A DNA stretch of 64,000 nucleotides from Cordylochernes scorpioides. Its lineage: Eukaryota > Arthropoda > Arachnida > Pseudoscorpiones > Chernetidae. The DNA lies in the NCBI GenBank assembly GCA_030710605.1, contig CP092877.1:5505730-5569729 (forward strand), written 5' to 3'. How positions within the stretch are numbered: position 1 is the first letter of the stretch; each line of letters starts with the position of its first letter. Of this stretch, positions 54,101-64,000 are shown one piece after another. The translations under genes and the position numbers were made by a program. The notes beneath the pieces are model-generated. The model searched no databases and was not told the DNA's origin. It saw only the letters and a list, made by a program, of their open reading frames with translations.

Positions 54101-54807
54101 TGTAGCGAAGTATTTATTATTTTACACTAGTATTAACAGAATATCATTTTAATGTTTATATTTTGCTACTCTGTAAACTTCCCTCATTCCTTATCTTTTG
54201 TTTATCCTTCATTGTTTGTTCTTGCCTTAAATAAATTGCTGTCTCATCCCGAAGTTGGTCTTCCCTAATTTTCCACGTGGCATTTTGGTGTAGATGCTGG
54301 GTAAATTAGAGAAGACAAACTGAAGATCGCCGAGAAGACCTAGAGGCCATGGGTGCTGTGATCTACGTTTTCAGAGACTGGCTCTAGGATTCCACCGCCG
54401 TGTCTAAGCCAAGATGACGATGTCCCTATAGACGATACGACGACAAAGCCACTCTTCACGCCGCAAGAAAAAGGACGCAAAGTTACTAGGGACAAAGTTC
54501 CTAGACTTCGATGGAATCCTTGGCAGAAGCACGTCAGATCCATGTCAGTATCTACAATAATTGAAAGCTGTGGGTCACAGCTCTCATAGGGAAGAAGTTA
54601 TGTAGCGAGGTTATTTTTTATATTACAAGCATTTATTATTTTACATTGTCAATAGTATTGACAGAGTATCATTTTTATGTTTATATTTTGCCACTCTGTA
54701 AACTTCCCTCATTCCTCATCTTTTTTTTATCCTTCGTAGTTTGTTCTTGCCTTAAATAAATTTCTGTCTCATCCCGAAGTTGGTCTTCCCTAATTTTCCA
54801 CGTGGCA
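54101..54807 (+). mobile_element. TRIM-like miniature LTR retrotransposon
   Basis: Two direct terminal repeats, 54101-54292 (192 bp) and 54601-54807 (207 bp), begin TGTAGCGA and end CCACGTGGCA. They flank a 308-bp non-coding interior. The 4-bp target duplication ATAT lies at 54097-54100 and 54808-54811. The interior starts TTTTGGTGTAGATGCTGGG (primer-binding-site-like) and ends AGGGAAGAAGTTA (polypurine tract). LTRs contain AATAAAT near the 3' end. No protein is encoded; an autonomous partner must supply the enzymes. Confidence 0.88.
54293..54600 (+). other. TRIM internal region
   Basis: GC-richer than the LTRs and without a conserved frame; a minus-strand 67-codon frame has no family match. 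The likely functions are priming and packaging signals at its edges. Confidence 0.6.
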
Positions 54808-54989
54808 ATATTAAAACCTAGATGCAGGTATCCAAATCAAAACGATTCAATTGAATAGTCATTATTGAATAGGTATATAAGAGAGTAGACATTTCAATTC
54901 AAGAATGAAGTCCTAAAATATTTTTAGAGAATATATTCTAAGATAAACAGTAGCTATACCTTGAAGAGTTTCGCACACTTTTGGCATAT

Positions 54990-55915
54990 TTCAGAATTTG
55001 AGAGAGGGCGCGCAGTTGAGCTGATAGAAGCTGGTTTGTCTATTCGCGAGATCACTCGACACATAGGTAGGAGCAATACAACTATTCGACGATGTTGGCA
55101 GGAGTGGTTGAAACATGGCCGAACAGAGCGTTGAAGACCTAAGCAATTCTCAGAGCGGCACTCACAGACACCAATGCATCATTCTGTAGCGATCCGACGT
55201 GCAACTGTAGAATCAGTGACACCGAGGACAATTAATAGACATTTCAGAAACAGTTAGCTGAGCTCACAGCGTCCCTTGTGCTGACTACCTATGCAGACCG
55301 ACAAGCACGTTTGAGGTTGTACCGGTCTTTTTTATTCACCTGAGATTCAACTGCTTCGACTAGAATTGTCTTCGATGATTAGTACCGTTTTATATTGAGC
55401 TCCGAGGAAAAGGTAAGACTCGCCTGAAGACGTCTTGGGCAGCGGTGTGAAAATAAACTGTTAATTGTTGGAAATGTTTTTCGATAACAAGGATTTATGG
55501 TCTGGATTTTCATTCACTTTGATAGCTGGACTCCTTTAGCACCCTTAAAGCCTGGCGGAATATCAGCCGCATTCTATGGCCCATTGTATTGCCCTTCCTA
55601 TCACGCATCCTGGGCTTTTCTCTCAGCAGGATAATGCTCGACCGCATGCGGCCATAGATTCTAACGTTTGCTTCCGTGCCTGCCAAACTCTACCTTGGCT
55701 AGAAAGGTCGCAGGATATTTCTCCAATTTAGCAATATTTTTGTAAGGTTTATAGGAAAGACCCTCCAACCAGTTCAGATTCTCGACGAATTAAAAAGAGA
55801 CAATGGTAGAGGATGAGACAAGATATCCCACAAGAGGATATCCTCCAAATATCGATCAATTCCAAGCTGAAGAATTACGCCTTGCATTAGGGTCGGAGGA
55901 GGGCCAACCCCTTAT
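54990..55915 (+). pseudogene. Tc1-like transposase, heavily decayed
   Basis: 55015-55130 reads ELIEAGLSIREITRHIGRSN then TTIRRCWQEWLKHGRTER, the first helix-turn-helix of a Tc1-like transposase. Later pieces (RRATVESVTPRTINRHFRNS at 55190-55250 and a QQDNARPHAA block at 55620-55650 with the second catalytic Asp) appear in shifting frames. Distinct from the copy at 35.4 kb. No terminal repeats found. A MITE M1 fragment follows. Confidence 0.7.
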
Positions 55916-55979
55916 TGATTAATTCATTATATTTACTTCTGTCTCCCGAAGAAAACAGGTGATTCCTCTCATAAATACG

Positions 55980-56075
55980 TGTTCACCACTGATGAGCCAG
56001 ACCCTCTCATTATTTTATCATTTAAGTAAGGGCAGTAGAAAATTGTTTTATTTCAAAAAGAGGAATATACGCACC
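55980..56075. mobile_element. MITE family M1, copy 4 (right arm only)
   Basis: ACCACTGATGAGCCAGACCC, then AAGTAAGGGCAGTAGAAAAT and the outer AGGAATATACGCACC, matching the right arm of copy 2. The rest is missing. Confidence 0.7.
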
Positions 56076-56079
56076 AGAA

Positions 56080-57550
56080 AATAATTTAACTTTTAATAAC
56101 AGATGCCGGGCTAATGCATCATGCTAAGATTATGTTTAAAAGTGATAGAATGTATTCAAATCTATTAAAAACTTCTGAAAACGTTAGAAGATTTTGCTTC
56201 TATAAAATAACAGAGAATAATGAATCATAAAATTCTTCAAACTTTTCGATATATATTCAAATAGAATCATTTTTTAAATTATTAATATTTTAGGGTTATA
56301 TCTTAATAAAGGCTGCGGTTTGTAAGAAACCCAGGTAATCATTGCATACTTCATATAAAGAAAAGGTTTTGAATTATCAAATAGTGATATAATGATATGA
56401 AACAATTGTAAACACTCGTTCAATAAGAATGATTAAACTGCTCTTTATATGCTTTGAGCACTGTAATATTTCAAACACATAATTTAAGGAGATCTCAAGG
56501 TAGGTTGGGTTTCAATAATATTAATCAAAGCAATACAATCATGGCAAAACGTTTCATTCTTCCAGGAGATTTGTTGAATAAATTCAGTTATTGTTTATTT
56601 TTATCAGAGTTAGCCATTGTAAGTCATTTATGATTATTGAAAACACACTCAATGGTTTGAAATAAGATTTAATGCATGAAGTTGGTTCAAAATTTATTGC
56701 GTTCAACATATTGCGTGTTTCATGGCACACCTCCCTAGTATGTAATATGGTCCAGTAAAGGGTCTTAGTAAAGGTCGCTAATTGAAACAAAATAAGTGTC
56801 TCCAATGAGTTGTGGTATTTAACGAAGGGAAATGTGTATTGACAATTAATTAAACATATGCTTATTATTACACGAAAGATATCTATTATTTTGTAATGAA
56901 TATTTCAGCATATTATTCGATTATGAGAAAATAAACATATTGCCAAAATAATTATTACAATTTTTTTTTATCGATAGATGGTAATTGAATTTATAAATCT
57001 ATTATTTTATTACTGATGCTCTGATAAAGGCAGCCTCTCCTCACAATTAGTCATAAAGGAAATTACATCTTGAAAGACCAATTTTAATGGTGATTGATTG
57101 GACTTCAGGAGTTGTTCGTCATTTTGGTCATCATTTTAAAGGCGAAGGCTTCGGTCTTTTGAAATGTGGTCGCTAGATACCAACTGAAGTTCGTTAGCTA
57201 GTTGTGATCGCTAAAGAGACGTTTTATCTTATTATTCTAGTCGATAAATTTAGTGAATTTTAGACATTCATTTAATAATATAAAACATAGGTCACTCTAA
57301 AGTGTTTTTCGTGAATAGATTGGTATGTGATTTCTTTATTCCATTGAGATTTATATTAATATTCACAGAATAATACATTTACCCACAGTCGTTCCATTTG
57401 GAAATATGTCTAAAATAATTCCTTCACCCGGAATAATTGAGAAGTATAAATTAAGACATCCCATAGAGTCGTATAAATGGTGTTTCAGTAGATTGGACAG
57501 CAATCCATTAGAGGTAGTTCAATCCCAGCATGTGTCATCTGAAAGAAAGG
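56080..57550. other. AT-rich spacer
   Basis: No recognised gene or repeat. Confidence 0.4.
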
Positions 57551-57554
57551 TAGC

Positions 57555-57720
57555 TGTGACGGGCCAATCAGCTAAGAGGGTTTAGCACGTCAGCTGATGG
57601 CGCACGCAATTTGGCGAGCTGTCGACTGCAACGAGATAACCCTGGATTAGCAGGATTATGGACCGCCGGCATATCACTGCTGGTGGGGGGTTAATTAGCA
57701 TAGCTGATGGCTCATTGATG
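57555..57720. promoter_or_regulatory. GC-elevated segment with CCAAT box
   Basis: GACGGGCCAATCAGCTAAGA at 57557-57576 holds the same CCAATCAG core as the segments at 11461 and 43245. CAGCTGATGGCGCACGCAAT and a second GCTGATGGCTCATTGATGGC follow. Function unknown. Confidence 0.3.
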
Positions 57721-58289
57721 GCGGTATTTCCTTTTTGAAATATCCTTTGGATTAGATCGGTAGGATGAGATTTTCTTCTAGAAAGTGGCCAGGTTGGATG
57801 ATGTATGTTACTTGTAATAGACATAGAATATAATGGTTTGAAAATCAACTTGTAGAACATATGTTTACAAGAGTACAAATGTATAGTTGAATATACGTGG
57901 GTGATACTCCATATTTGGTTCGACACGTCAACCAAAAGTTAGCGGAGAGGGAATGAAGTCGTAGCTTCTTATTACATTATTTTCTGTTCATCTATTTAAT
58001 GCATATTATTTGTAGAAAAACACTTATTTTATAAATAGATAAATATAATTTTCTGGAACAAACTGGATTAATATGTTAATATACATGGTTTATATATGTG
58101 CTTATTTTCCTAGATCGCTCCAAACAAATCCTAATTTTACAGCTAAGGCCTGTATAAGAAAATAGCTGCCAAATTTAACTGAGTGTTGTGAATATAATGT
58201 TCAAGTTTTCGTGTATCGAGTTCACTATTCGTAAATCTGATTCATAACTTGAATTGTATTGAAAGAATGAAATATCTAGAGTAATTAAA

Positions 58290-59270
58290 TCATGAATCAA
58301 AAAGAAAATCGTAAAAATTTGATTTCCAAATGGCTTGAAAATTCACAACGTCCAACCGCATTGATATCAAAAGACTTAAAGATAACAGTTCTCTATTTTG
58401 AGACTTCCTCTCCTTAGATAAAGCCTGGACGGAAAAGAAAAAGTGGTCCCAGTGATTCCGCTCTGCATGCAAAAATCATCGAGATAATCCGTAAAACCCT
58501 AAGTATGTCGATCAGAGAAATCGCCTAAAAGTTCAGAACAAACATTGGAACGATTCAGAACAATGTTATGCGAACATATGAAGATCTACAAGAAACAAAA
58601 TGTTCCGAAAACCCTTGAAAAGTAGAAGGCATCCATTGAAGCAAGAGCCCGAAAACTCTATTTATGACTTTCTAAGAGAAGAAGACATTTAATCATCACA
58701 TGACTTCACAACGCTCTCAGGATCCCAGTACTACATTTCAGCTAAAAGAGACATTCTCCATGAATCAGAAACTACGATTGAAGTTTATAATTCGACGATA
58801 AATATCTGATGTGACAAGCAATTTGTGAGGGCGGCGATATGAGTCAGATTTACGATACCAAAGGGACAGTCAACAGGAAATTTACACCAGGAAATGTCTG
58901 AAGAAGAGACTTCTCTCTCTGCCCTTTATTAGAAAACGTGATTTCTCCACTCTATTCTGGCCCGAATTTGCACCCGCCCACTACGGCCGTGATACATTGA
59001 AGATCCTAAAAACGGAAAATGTCGTGTATGTTTCAAAGGAATTGAATCTACCGAACGTGCAACCTTGCCTTTCGATTGAACATTATTAAGAATAGGTCAA
59101 AGGAATACTACCTATAACAGGTCAAACTGCCACATCTACTTCAGATTTCCGCAATAAGTTCAGCGCAGCAGCCAGGAAGGTTACGAAGGATTCTGTGAAA
59201 GCTGATATGAAGGACATCCAGAAGAAGCTCTACCGGGAGTACACAAAGTACCGAATCCCTTTGTATTATT
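58290..59270 (+). pseudogene. Tc1/mariner-class transposase, heavily decayed
   Basis: From 58290: MNQKENRKNLISKWLENSQR, then KPGRKRKSGPSDSALHAKII and SMSIREIA, a helix-turn-helix plus AT-hook-like (GRKRK) region. After many stops, FATIPKGQSTGNL-like text near 58850 and WPEFAPAHYGR-like text near 58965 (where the second catalytic Asp would be; it reads differently here) mark the core. The end reads KFSAAARKVTKDSVKAD-like across frames near 59160-59220. The family resembles a distinct group of insect transposases, but decay prevents precise placement. Confidence 0.5.
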
Positions 59271-59274
59271 AATG

Positions 59275-60925
59275 AAATAAATAATTGAATCAAAATCTAA
59301 GATATTGTTTCTATACCAATTAGTTACTTTTTTTACAGTCTTTAAAACAAAAGTAAGAAGTACTTCATTTTAGGTGAGCTCACGGAAAATATTTTACGCA
59401 CAACCATTGTTGTCTCTGAACCTACAGACATTCCTTAGGTTATAGGACAAAGGTAACAAAGAATGAATATGTTTTTATATATGAAAATATGCCTGTTCAC
59501 ATATACTGTTATATATTTGAATATGTGTGTGTGTTTATACATTTGCGTGTGATTTCGTGAATTCACAAGTCTAAACATACCAGTGTTTTCTCTAAAGGCT
59601 AGATACAATACAAAGTGTAAGGACAAATTATAAAAACGGATTCAGAGGCCAAAAAAAAAAAATAGTATATCAAAGATTTATTCTCAATGCTCTCGATAAT
59701 GTTGGTTTAAAAATTTTAAATTGCAAATAATGAATCGCTGGTTCAAACATATATCTTTGTACTGTCCAAACATGATAAATACAGAAATAAAATAACCACG
59801 AAAACACAAATATAAATGGACTTCTTAATTCCTTACTATTCATTTGAAACCAATAGTCAAGGTATGTGTGCATGTGTTAGTCAATGTTTTCTTAAAGGAA
59901 AGCAGTAAAATTTAAAAACACATCGCCATAATAACCAAGAATGAACAGATTTATACAAAAATATATAGAAATATTTGAACACAAACACCTATTATTTAGC
60001 AGCTAACAAAGAGTCATGCTTATCATTCAATAGACATCCATCTAGAAGCTCTATGAAAATTTCGCGAATGGTGACAGGTGTAATTTTCAAAATATTTGAT
60101 AACTTCAGTGCATGTGTGTTAGCAACTGTAACTTTGCATTACAGTAAAATATGGGAGATATGTAAGAAATTGGATTAATTGAAGCATCTGGTATTTTCAA
60201 ATTGACTTAAAGTTCCAATATAAATACTTATGTAAGCACCGAGAGGTTTTCGATCATTCTGACACTCAATATTTAAATTTAATGTGTGAGCTAGTCAAAA
60301 CCAAATTTTTGTAAATTAGGAGGTAGAACGGTGTAACGGCCTTTTATTTCTCTATTTGTTATTTTGAAAATAAGTTGAATTAGAGTAGAAGTTCGTCGTA
60401 AACAGATCTCACCCCAGTATTGACTACATCATTTCCTCCACAAATAGCGGCCTAAAGTAATTTGCAAACAACAATCCTCTTAATTCTCAATCAAAATTCT
60501 CACAATGTGAGATTTTCAATTTAAATTCATTTATTTATTATTATTTTATTTTTAGTACTCAAGGTTTCTTTCGAGGTAAATATTCAAAATATGTCTCTCA
60601 TAAGATGATAAATACTTGTTCAGGAAATAATTCCTATATAAAAAAGTATTTTATCAATATTTAAATTTTCTTTCATAATCAAAACGATATTTGGGATTCA
60701 ATATAAAACAGATATAGAGTATTTAGATGCATCTGGAATACATTTATATATATATCGCTATATCTTGCTTAATATAAATTATTATTTTTATTGATATTTT
60801 AATGATTAACATATGAATTTTAACAAAAATCTATATAAAATCGCTTTTAAATTAAAAGAATGATAAAATATAAATAAACGTGGAATTATCAAACGAATTT
60901 CTAATCAAAGTGGAAGCAAGTCGTC
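59275..60925. other. AT-rich spacer
   Basis: No coding feature. A TG/TA-rich tract lies near 59500-59545. Confidence 0.4.
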
Positions 60926-60929
60926 TGAA

Positions 60930-61085
60930 ACAAATGGCACCAGCGCCATATTGGACTCGTATTAGTTGTGCTGTCGTGTCATGTTGTGGTTTTTGTGGTA
61001 CAACATGGCGGCAGGAGCCATTTGAATAAACCATCTGGGATCGTTCAGACGATGGAAAAATCGTTTGGCGATGGAAGTTCGGCAG
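60930..61085. promoter_or_regulatory. promoter-like segment with YY1-type sites
   Basis: GTACAACATGGCGGCAGGAG at 60998-61017 contains the AANATGGCGGC motif bound by YY1/Pho-type factors and common at transcription starts. GCGCCATATTGGA lies 50 bp before it. The segment is GC-elevated within AT-rich DNA. No adjoining exon was recognised. Confidence 0.35.
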
Positions 61086-61505
61086 GTTTAATTTTTTTCC
61101 CGCCTTTTTAACCGGAAAATATCTTGTCTTCTTTGAAAATAGGGTTCTTTTCTGGTTTAAATTTCAAATTCATATTTATATTCCAATTCTAGCACGAATT
61201 TACGGAAAATTTCATTATAATAATTATTTGTAAAGATTCTATCATAGATTAAACGAAATATTTTGAAAAAAAAAAAGCAAAGTTGAATATTTGTGAAAGT
61301 TTAGAAATATATATTAAACAATACCTGAAACGAAATATTTGCAATGCAAGTTAGTTCTCCATTTTTAAAAAAGTTACCTAGAATAAATTACCTAAAAGTC
61401 ATGTTAAAAAATGAACCTAATTTCTAATTACATTTTTATTAACTCTTTAATTATTTACATTTTTTCTATGTATTTTTAGCCACTGTATATTTACTTGCAT
61501 AATGT

Positions 61506-61822
61506 ATATGTGGTAAGTTCCCGTCTACTGATTCTCGTGGTAGACAATAATAGTCAGAGTGGTTTCAGGCGTCAAGGGATGGAAATAAAGGACGAGACAT
61601 GTTGAATGTCACCTCAGAAAGGGAGAGAGAGAGGCCAGCAATGGTCGAGCAAGGTCTGATCTAAATCAGAGCCAGTGGGAAACTGTTTATAATTCGACTA
61701 TGTTGGTCGGTCTGTCGGTGTAATCGGAGACCTTTTTCCTGTCTGGGCGCCGGCTGGCTCTCAAACTTTATTATTCCGCTTTGAATTAAATAATGGTCAA
61801 ACTGGCTAGTTGGATGTGTCTC
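61506..61822 (-). repeat. LTR-like dispersed repeat R2, copy B
   Basis: Inverted, diverged copy of 13400-13738: AGTCAGAGTGGTTTCAGGCG, GGGCGCCGGCTGGC and GGTCAAACTGGCTAG correspond to its landmarks. A GA-rich tract has expanded in the centre. Confidence 0.6.
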
Positions 61823-62027
61823 CATATTTTGGCTGTTACTCTATAACTATATTACATATGGGGATATCTCAAGTATATATTGAAATATATCACAAGATAG
61901 ATGTATTTTGAATCTGCTGTATATACTTATTTTGAATATTCATTTTGCATTAGCTGTTTATATACTTATATACATTTTATCTATTTTGTATCCACAGTGT
62001 ATATACTTAGAGCGTATATATGTAATA

Positions 62028-62345
62028 TTGTTGAAAATGATCCAGTCGACGTATGGATAAACTGGCAGTCGTGTACGTGAGGCGAGTTTTGATGTTCTTC
62101 CCACACGAGGACAACAAGAAGCAGACACAGGGCTAGATGTTAGCACCGAGAGTGATCGGGGACAGCCCACGGGACAGAGGTAGAGGCCATGACGCAAGCT
62201 TGGATTCCTAACACTGAGACATGGAGAGAGAGAAAGAGAGAGACAGGAGCGGTCTGCCGATGGACATACTGTCCGCTAAAAATGTCCCCCTGACCTCCGG
62301 AGGGGTCTATAAAAAGCCCTGGAGGGGGGAGGCCCATCTGGGCGT
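62028..62345 (-). repeat. LTR-like dispersed repeat R1, copy 3 (3' half)
   Basis: Complement of the second half of copy 1, including the TATA-like block (here GGTCTATAAAAAGCCC near 62305), the GTTTTGATGTTCTTCCCACA part and the terminal TGTAATATTGTTG. The AT-rich 5' half is absent. Confidence 0.65.
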
Positions 62346-64000
62346 CTTATATATAATAAATAAGTATTTAGCATATAGTAGTATAAATGGGAAAAAAACT
62401 TAAAGTAACACCAGCAAAACATGGGCGGTTAAGCGTCATAGGCTGGGTAAAAAAGGAATTAGCGAAGAGAAAATTTATAGAAAAGAGCAAAGACAGAACC
62501 ATGATAATAATTTTCCAAATATTAAAATTAAGCTAATTAGAGAAAGATAGGTTCTCGGAAGTGGAGGTGAAAGAAGATAAGCTGTGTGTCCAAACAGTAA
62601 CGGGAACGTTGTCTCGAGATGAGGAGGGGGGTCCTTATTTAGGACCGCTTCCTGCGGAAAAGAGGGCGGTTGTTTGAATATTATTTTTTAAAGTGGGAAC
62701 TTGCTTTGTGTTAAATGAAGGGTCTATTTGGCGTTTTGCTTTTGTAAGGAGAAGATTTTGTAGATTCATTATGAAAAATTCGGTCGCTATTTGGGGTTGC
62801 TGAAGATGTTGGATTATCGGGAGTTAATTGTAGGAATGGATGGGAAGTTTAAATAATAGTGACACGAATCATGTTGGATTGGTTGTATTTGGCCGCATAT
62901 AGTTACATGAAGATGAGTGTAGTTGATAGAACCCGGGGTGTTATTTTAGTTGTGGTGTGCTTTATGTTTATGGCATAGGAAATGTAGTTTTCTCGGTATT
63001 CGAATGTCGGTGTGTTTCGACATTAGTTTTGCCTCGGTAAAAATATTATTTACAATGATATTAGGTTAGATAAGGTATGAAATATGTGACATTCAACGTG
63101 GACACGCTTTGAGGTGAGGAAAAAAAAGATGTGTCACAGAGAAAATGAAGGCGTCTGTGGCTTGAGAAAGTGAAAAATAAATGTTTTGTTATGTTGCGCT
63201 GTGACATGTGTGAGGAAATTCGTAAATGGAAAGGTGTCCGGTAAGAGGGTTTGAGGTAAAATTGTGTGTTTACCTCATTTGTGATGATTTTGAGCGAGAC
63301 GCATAGCTCGGCTTTCAAAATATAATCTGTTTTAATCAAGAACAGCAAGTTTACTGAAGTGAGATTTTGTGGATGATAGTGAATGTGGGCGTTTTAGTAG
63401 CGAGTGGTTGTGTCGTTTAGTTTTCACCATTTAAATAAGTTTATATTTAACTTGCTCTTCACGTCTGTACCTAAATTTTGTAATCAATTTCTAATATTTA
63501 TATCTAGACTACCAATTCACCTGAAAATTTACAAACTAGCTTAATCGCGATTACAATACAAGTCTATAAAATTTCAGAAATGTGGCAATGATAAATAGAA
63601 ATAAATATCTGAAAACGTATTTTTAAAAACGCTCAAAATATATTACTTTTCTTAGTCTAAGAAAGTATTAATATAAATATATATTTTTGGAAAATGTTCT
63701 CTCTTATGTTACGCTTCTGGGATGTTCTTTGGAGACGAACTGGATCACGTTGTCCTCATCCCGAAATTCCTATCTGAATATATGCGCTCTTTCCGAAGAT
63801 TGATTTTGGTTTATTGTTTTTCTTTAAAATTGTTTGATATACGTGAGAGTCTTTACGTTTAAATTATAGTAGAAAAATCACACAGATTTTAATATTTAAT
63901 CTTGTTGTGCCTGATATTTAAAAACGGTTTTGTAAATATTTTAAAAGGTATGTTAAAAAACCCAATGTATAAATCGAAATTTTAAAAGTCTAAATTGAAA
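62346..64000. other. unassigned; strongly G-over-C skewed sequence
   Basis: From about 62550 to 63420 the plus strand has many more G than C (for example GGGGTTGCTGAAGATGTTGG). The longest frame (minus, 63348-63061) has no family match. After 63450 the sequence returns to ordinary AT-rich composition. Confidence 0.4.

Noticed and set aside
62550..63420. Nuclear copy of mitochondrial DNA
   Set aside because: The skew fits, but no mitochondrial protein or rRNA motif was recognised.

Overview
This is a eukaryotic nuclear window: AT-rich (by eye about one third G+C), gene-poor and packed with decayed transposable elements. No prokaryotic operon structure is present. The reverse transcriptases, integrase and Tc1/mariner transposases are of types common in arthropods, and the young Ty3 element and the Tc1-like element read most like chelicerate (spider-like) copies. 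That host assignment is inference from family resemblance, not a database result. A 100-base N run (31415-31514) shows this is a draft assembly.

Layout. 1-5 kb: a tRNA-like locus, a mariner-type element with clear terminal inverted repeats, a rotted Ty3 pol, and a LINE fragment. 5.03-10.82 kb: a young Ty3/mdg4-class LTR retrotransposon (LTRs about 99% alike, 4-bp target duplication) inserted into that LINE, with gag, protease, RT/RNase H and integrase broken by single-base frameshifts and a 220-bp intron-like insertion. 11.4-13 kb: a CpG-rich segment with a CCAAT box, then a 1.3-kb two-unit (30/36 bp) minisatellite. 13-23 kb: LTR-like repeats, a mariner pseudogene, another Ty3 remnant, a foldback element and a fragment of a multicopy ORF. 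23.85 kb: a probable first coding exon (signal peptide plus splice donor), the only good sign of a host gene; what follows is probably its intron. 25-35 kb: MITEs, a Helentron-type element, a 348-bp tandem repeat carrying hammerhead-ribozyme cores, a solo LTR, and Penelope-like ribozyme motifs. 35-42 kb: a Tc1-like element, a nearly intact mariner-type element and a Ty3 remnant on the minus strand. 47-50.5 kb: a roughly 175-bp tandem array abutting a 2.3-kb palindromic Helentron derivative. 50-64 kb: LTR-like repeats, a miniature LTR element (TRIM), and three more transposase relics.

The genes do not form a pathway. The logic is transposon biology: nested insertions, non-autonomous derivatives (MITEs, TRIM, Helentron derivative) and several loci with hammerhead ribozyme cores. 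The best second-look items are the in-frame, GT-AG-bounded insertion in gag that carries a hammerhead-like motif, the hammerhead satellite at 28.5-29.1 kb, and the Helentron palindrome with a 3' terminus at each end.
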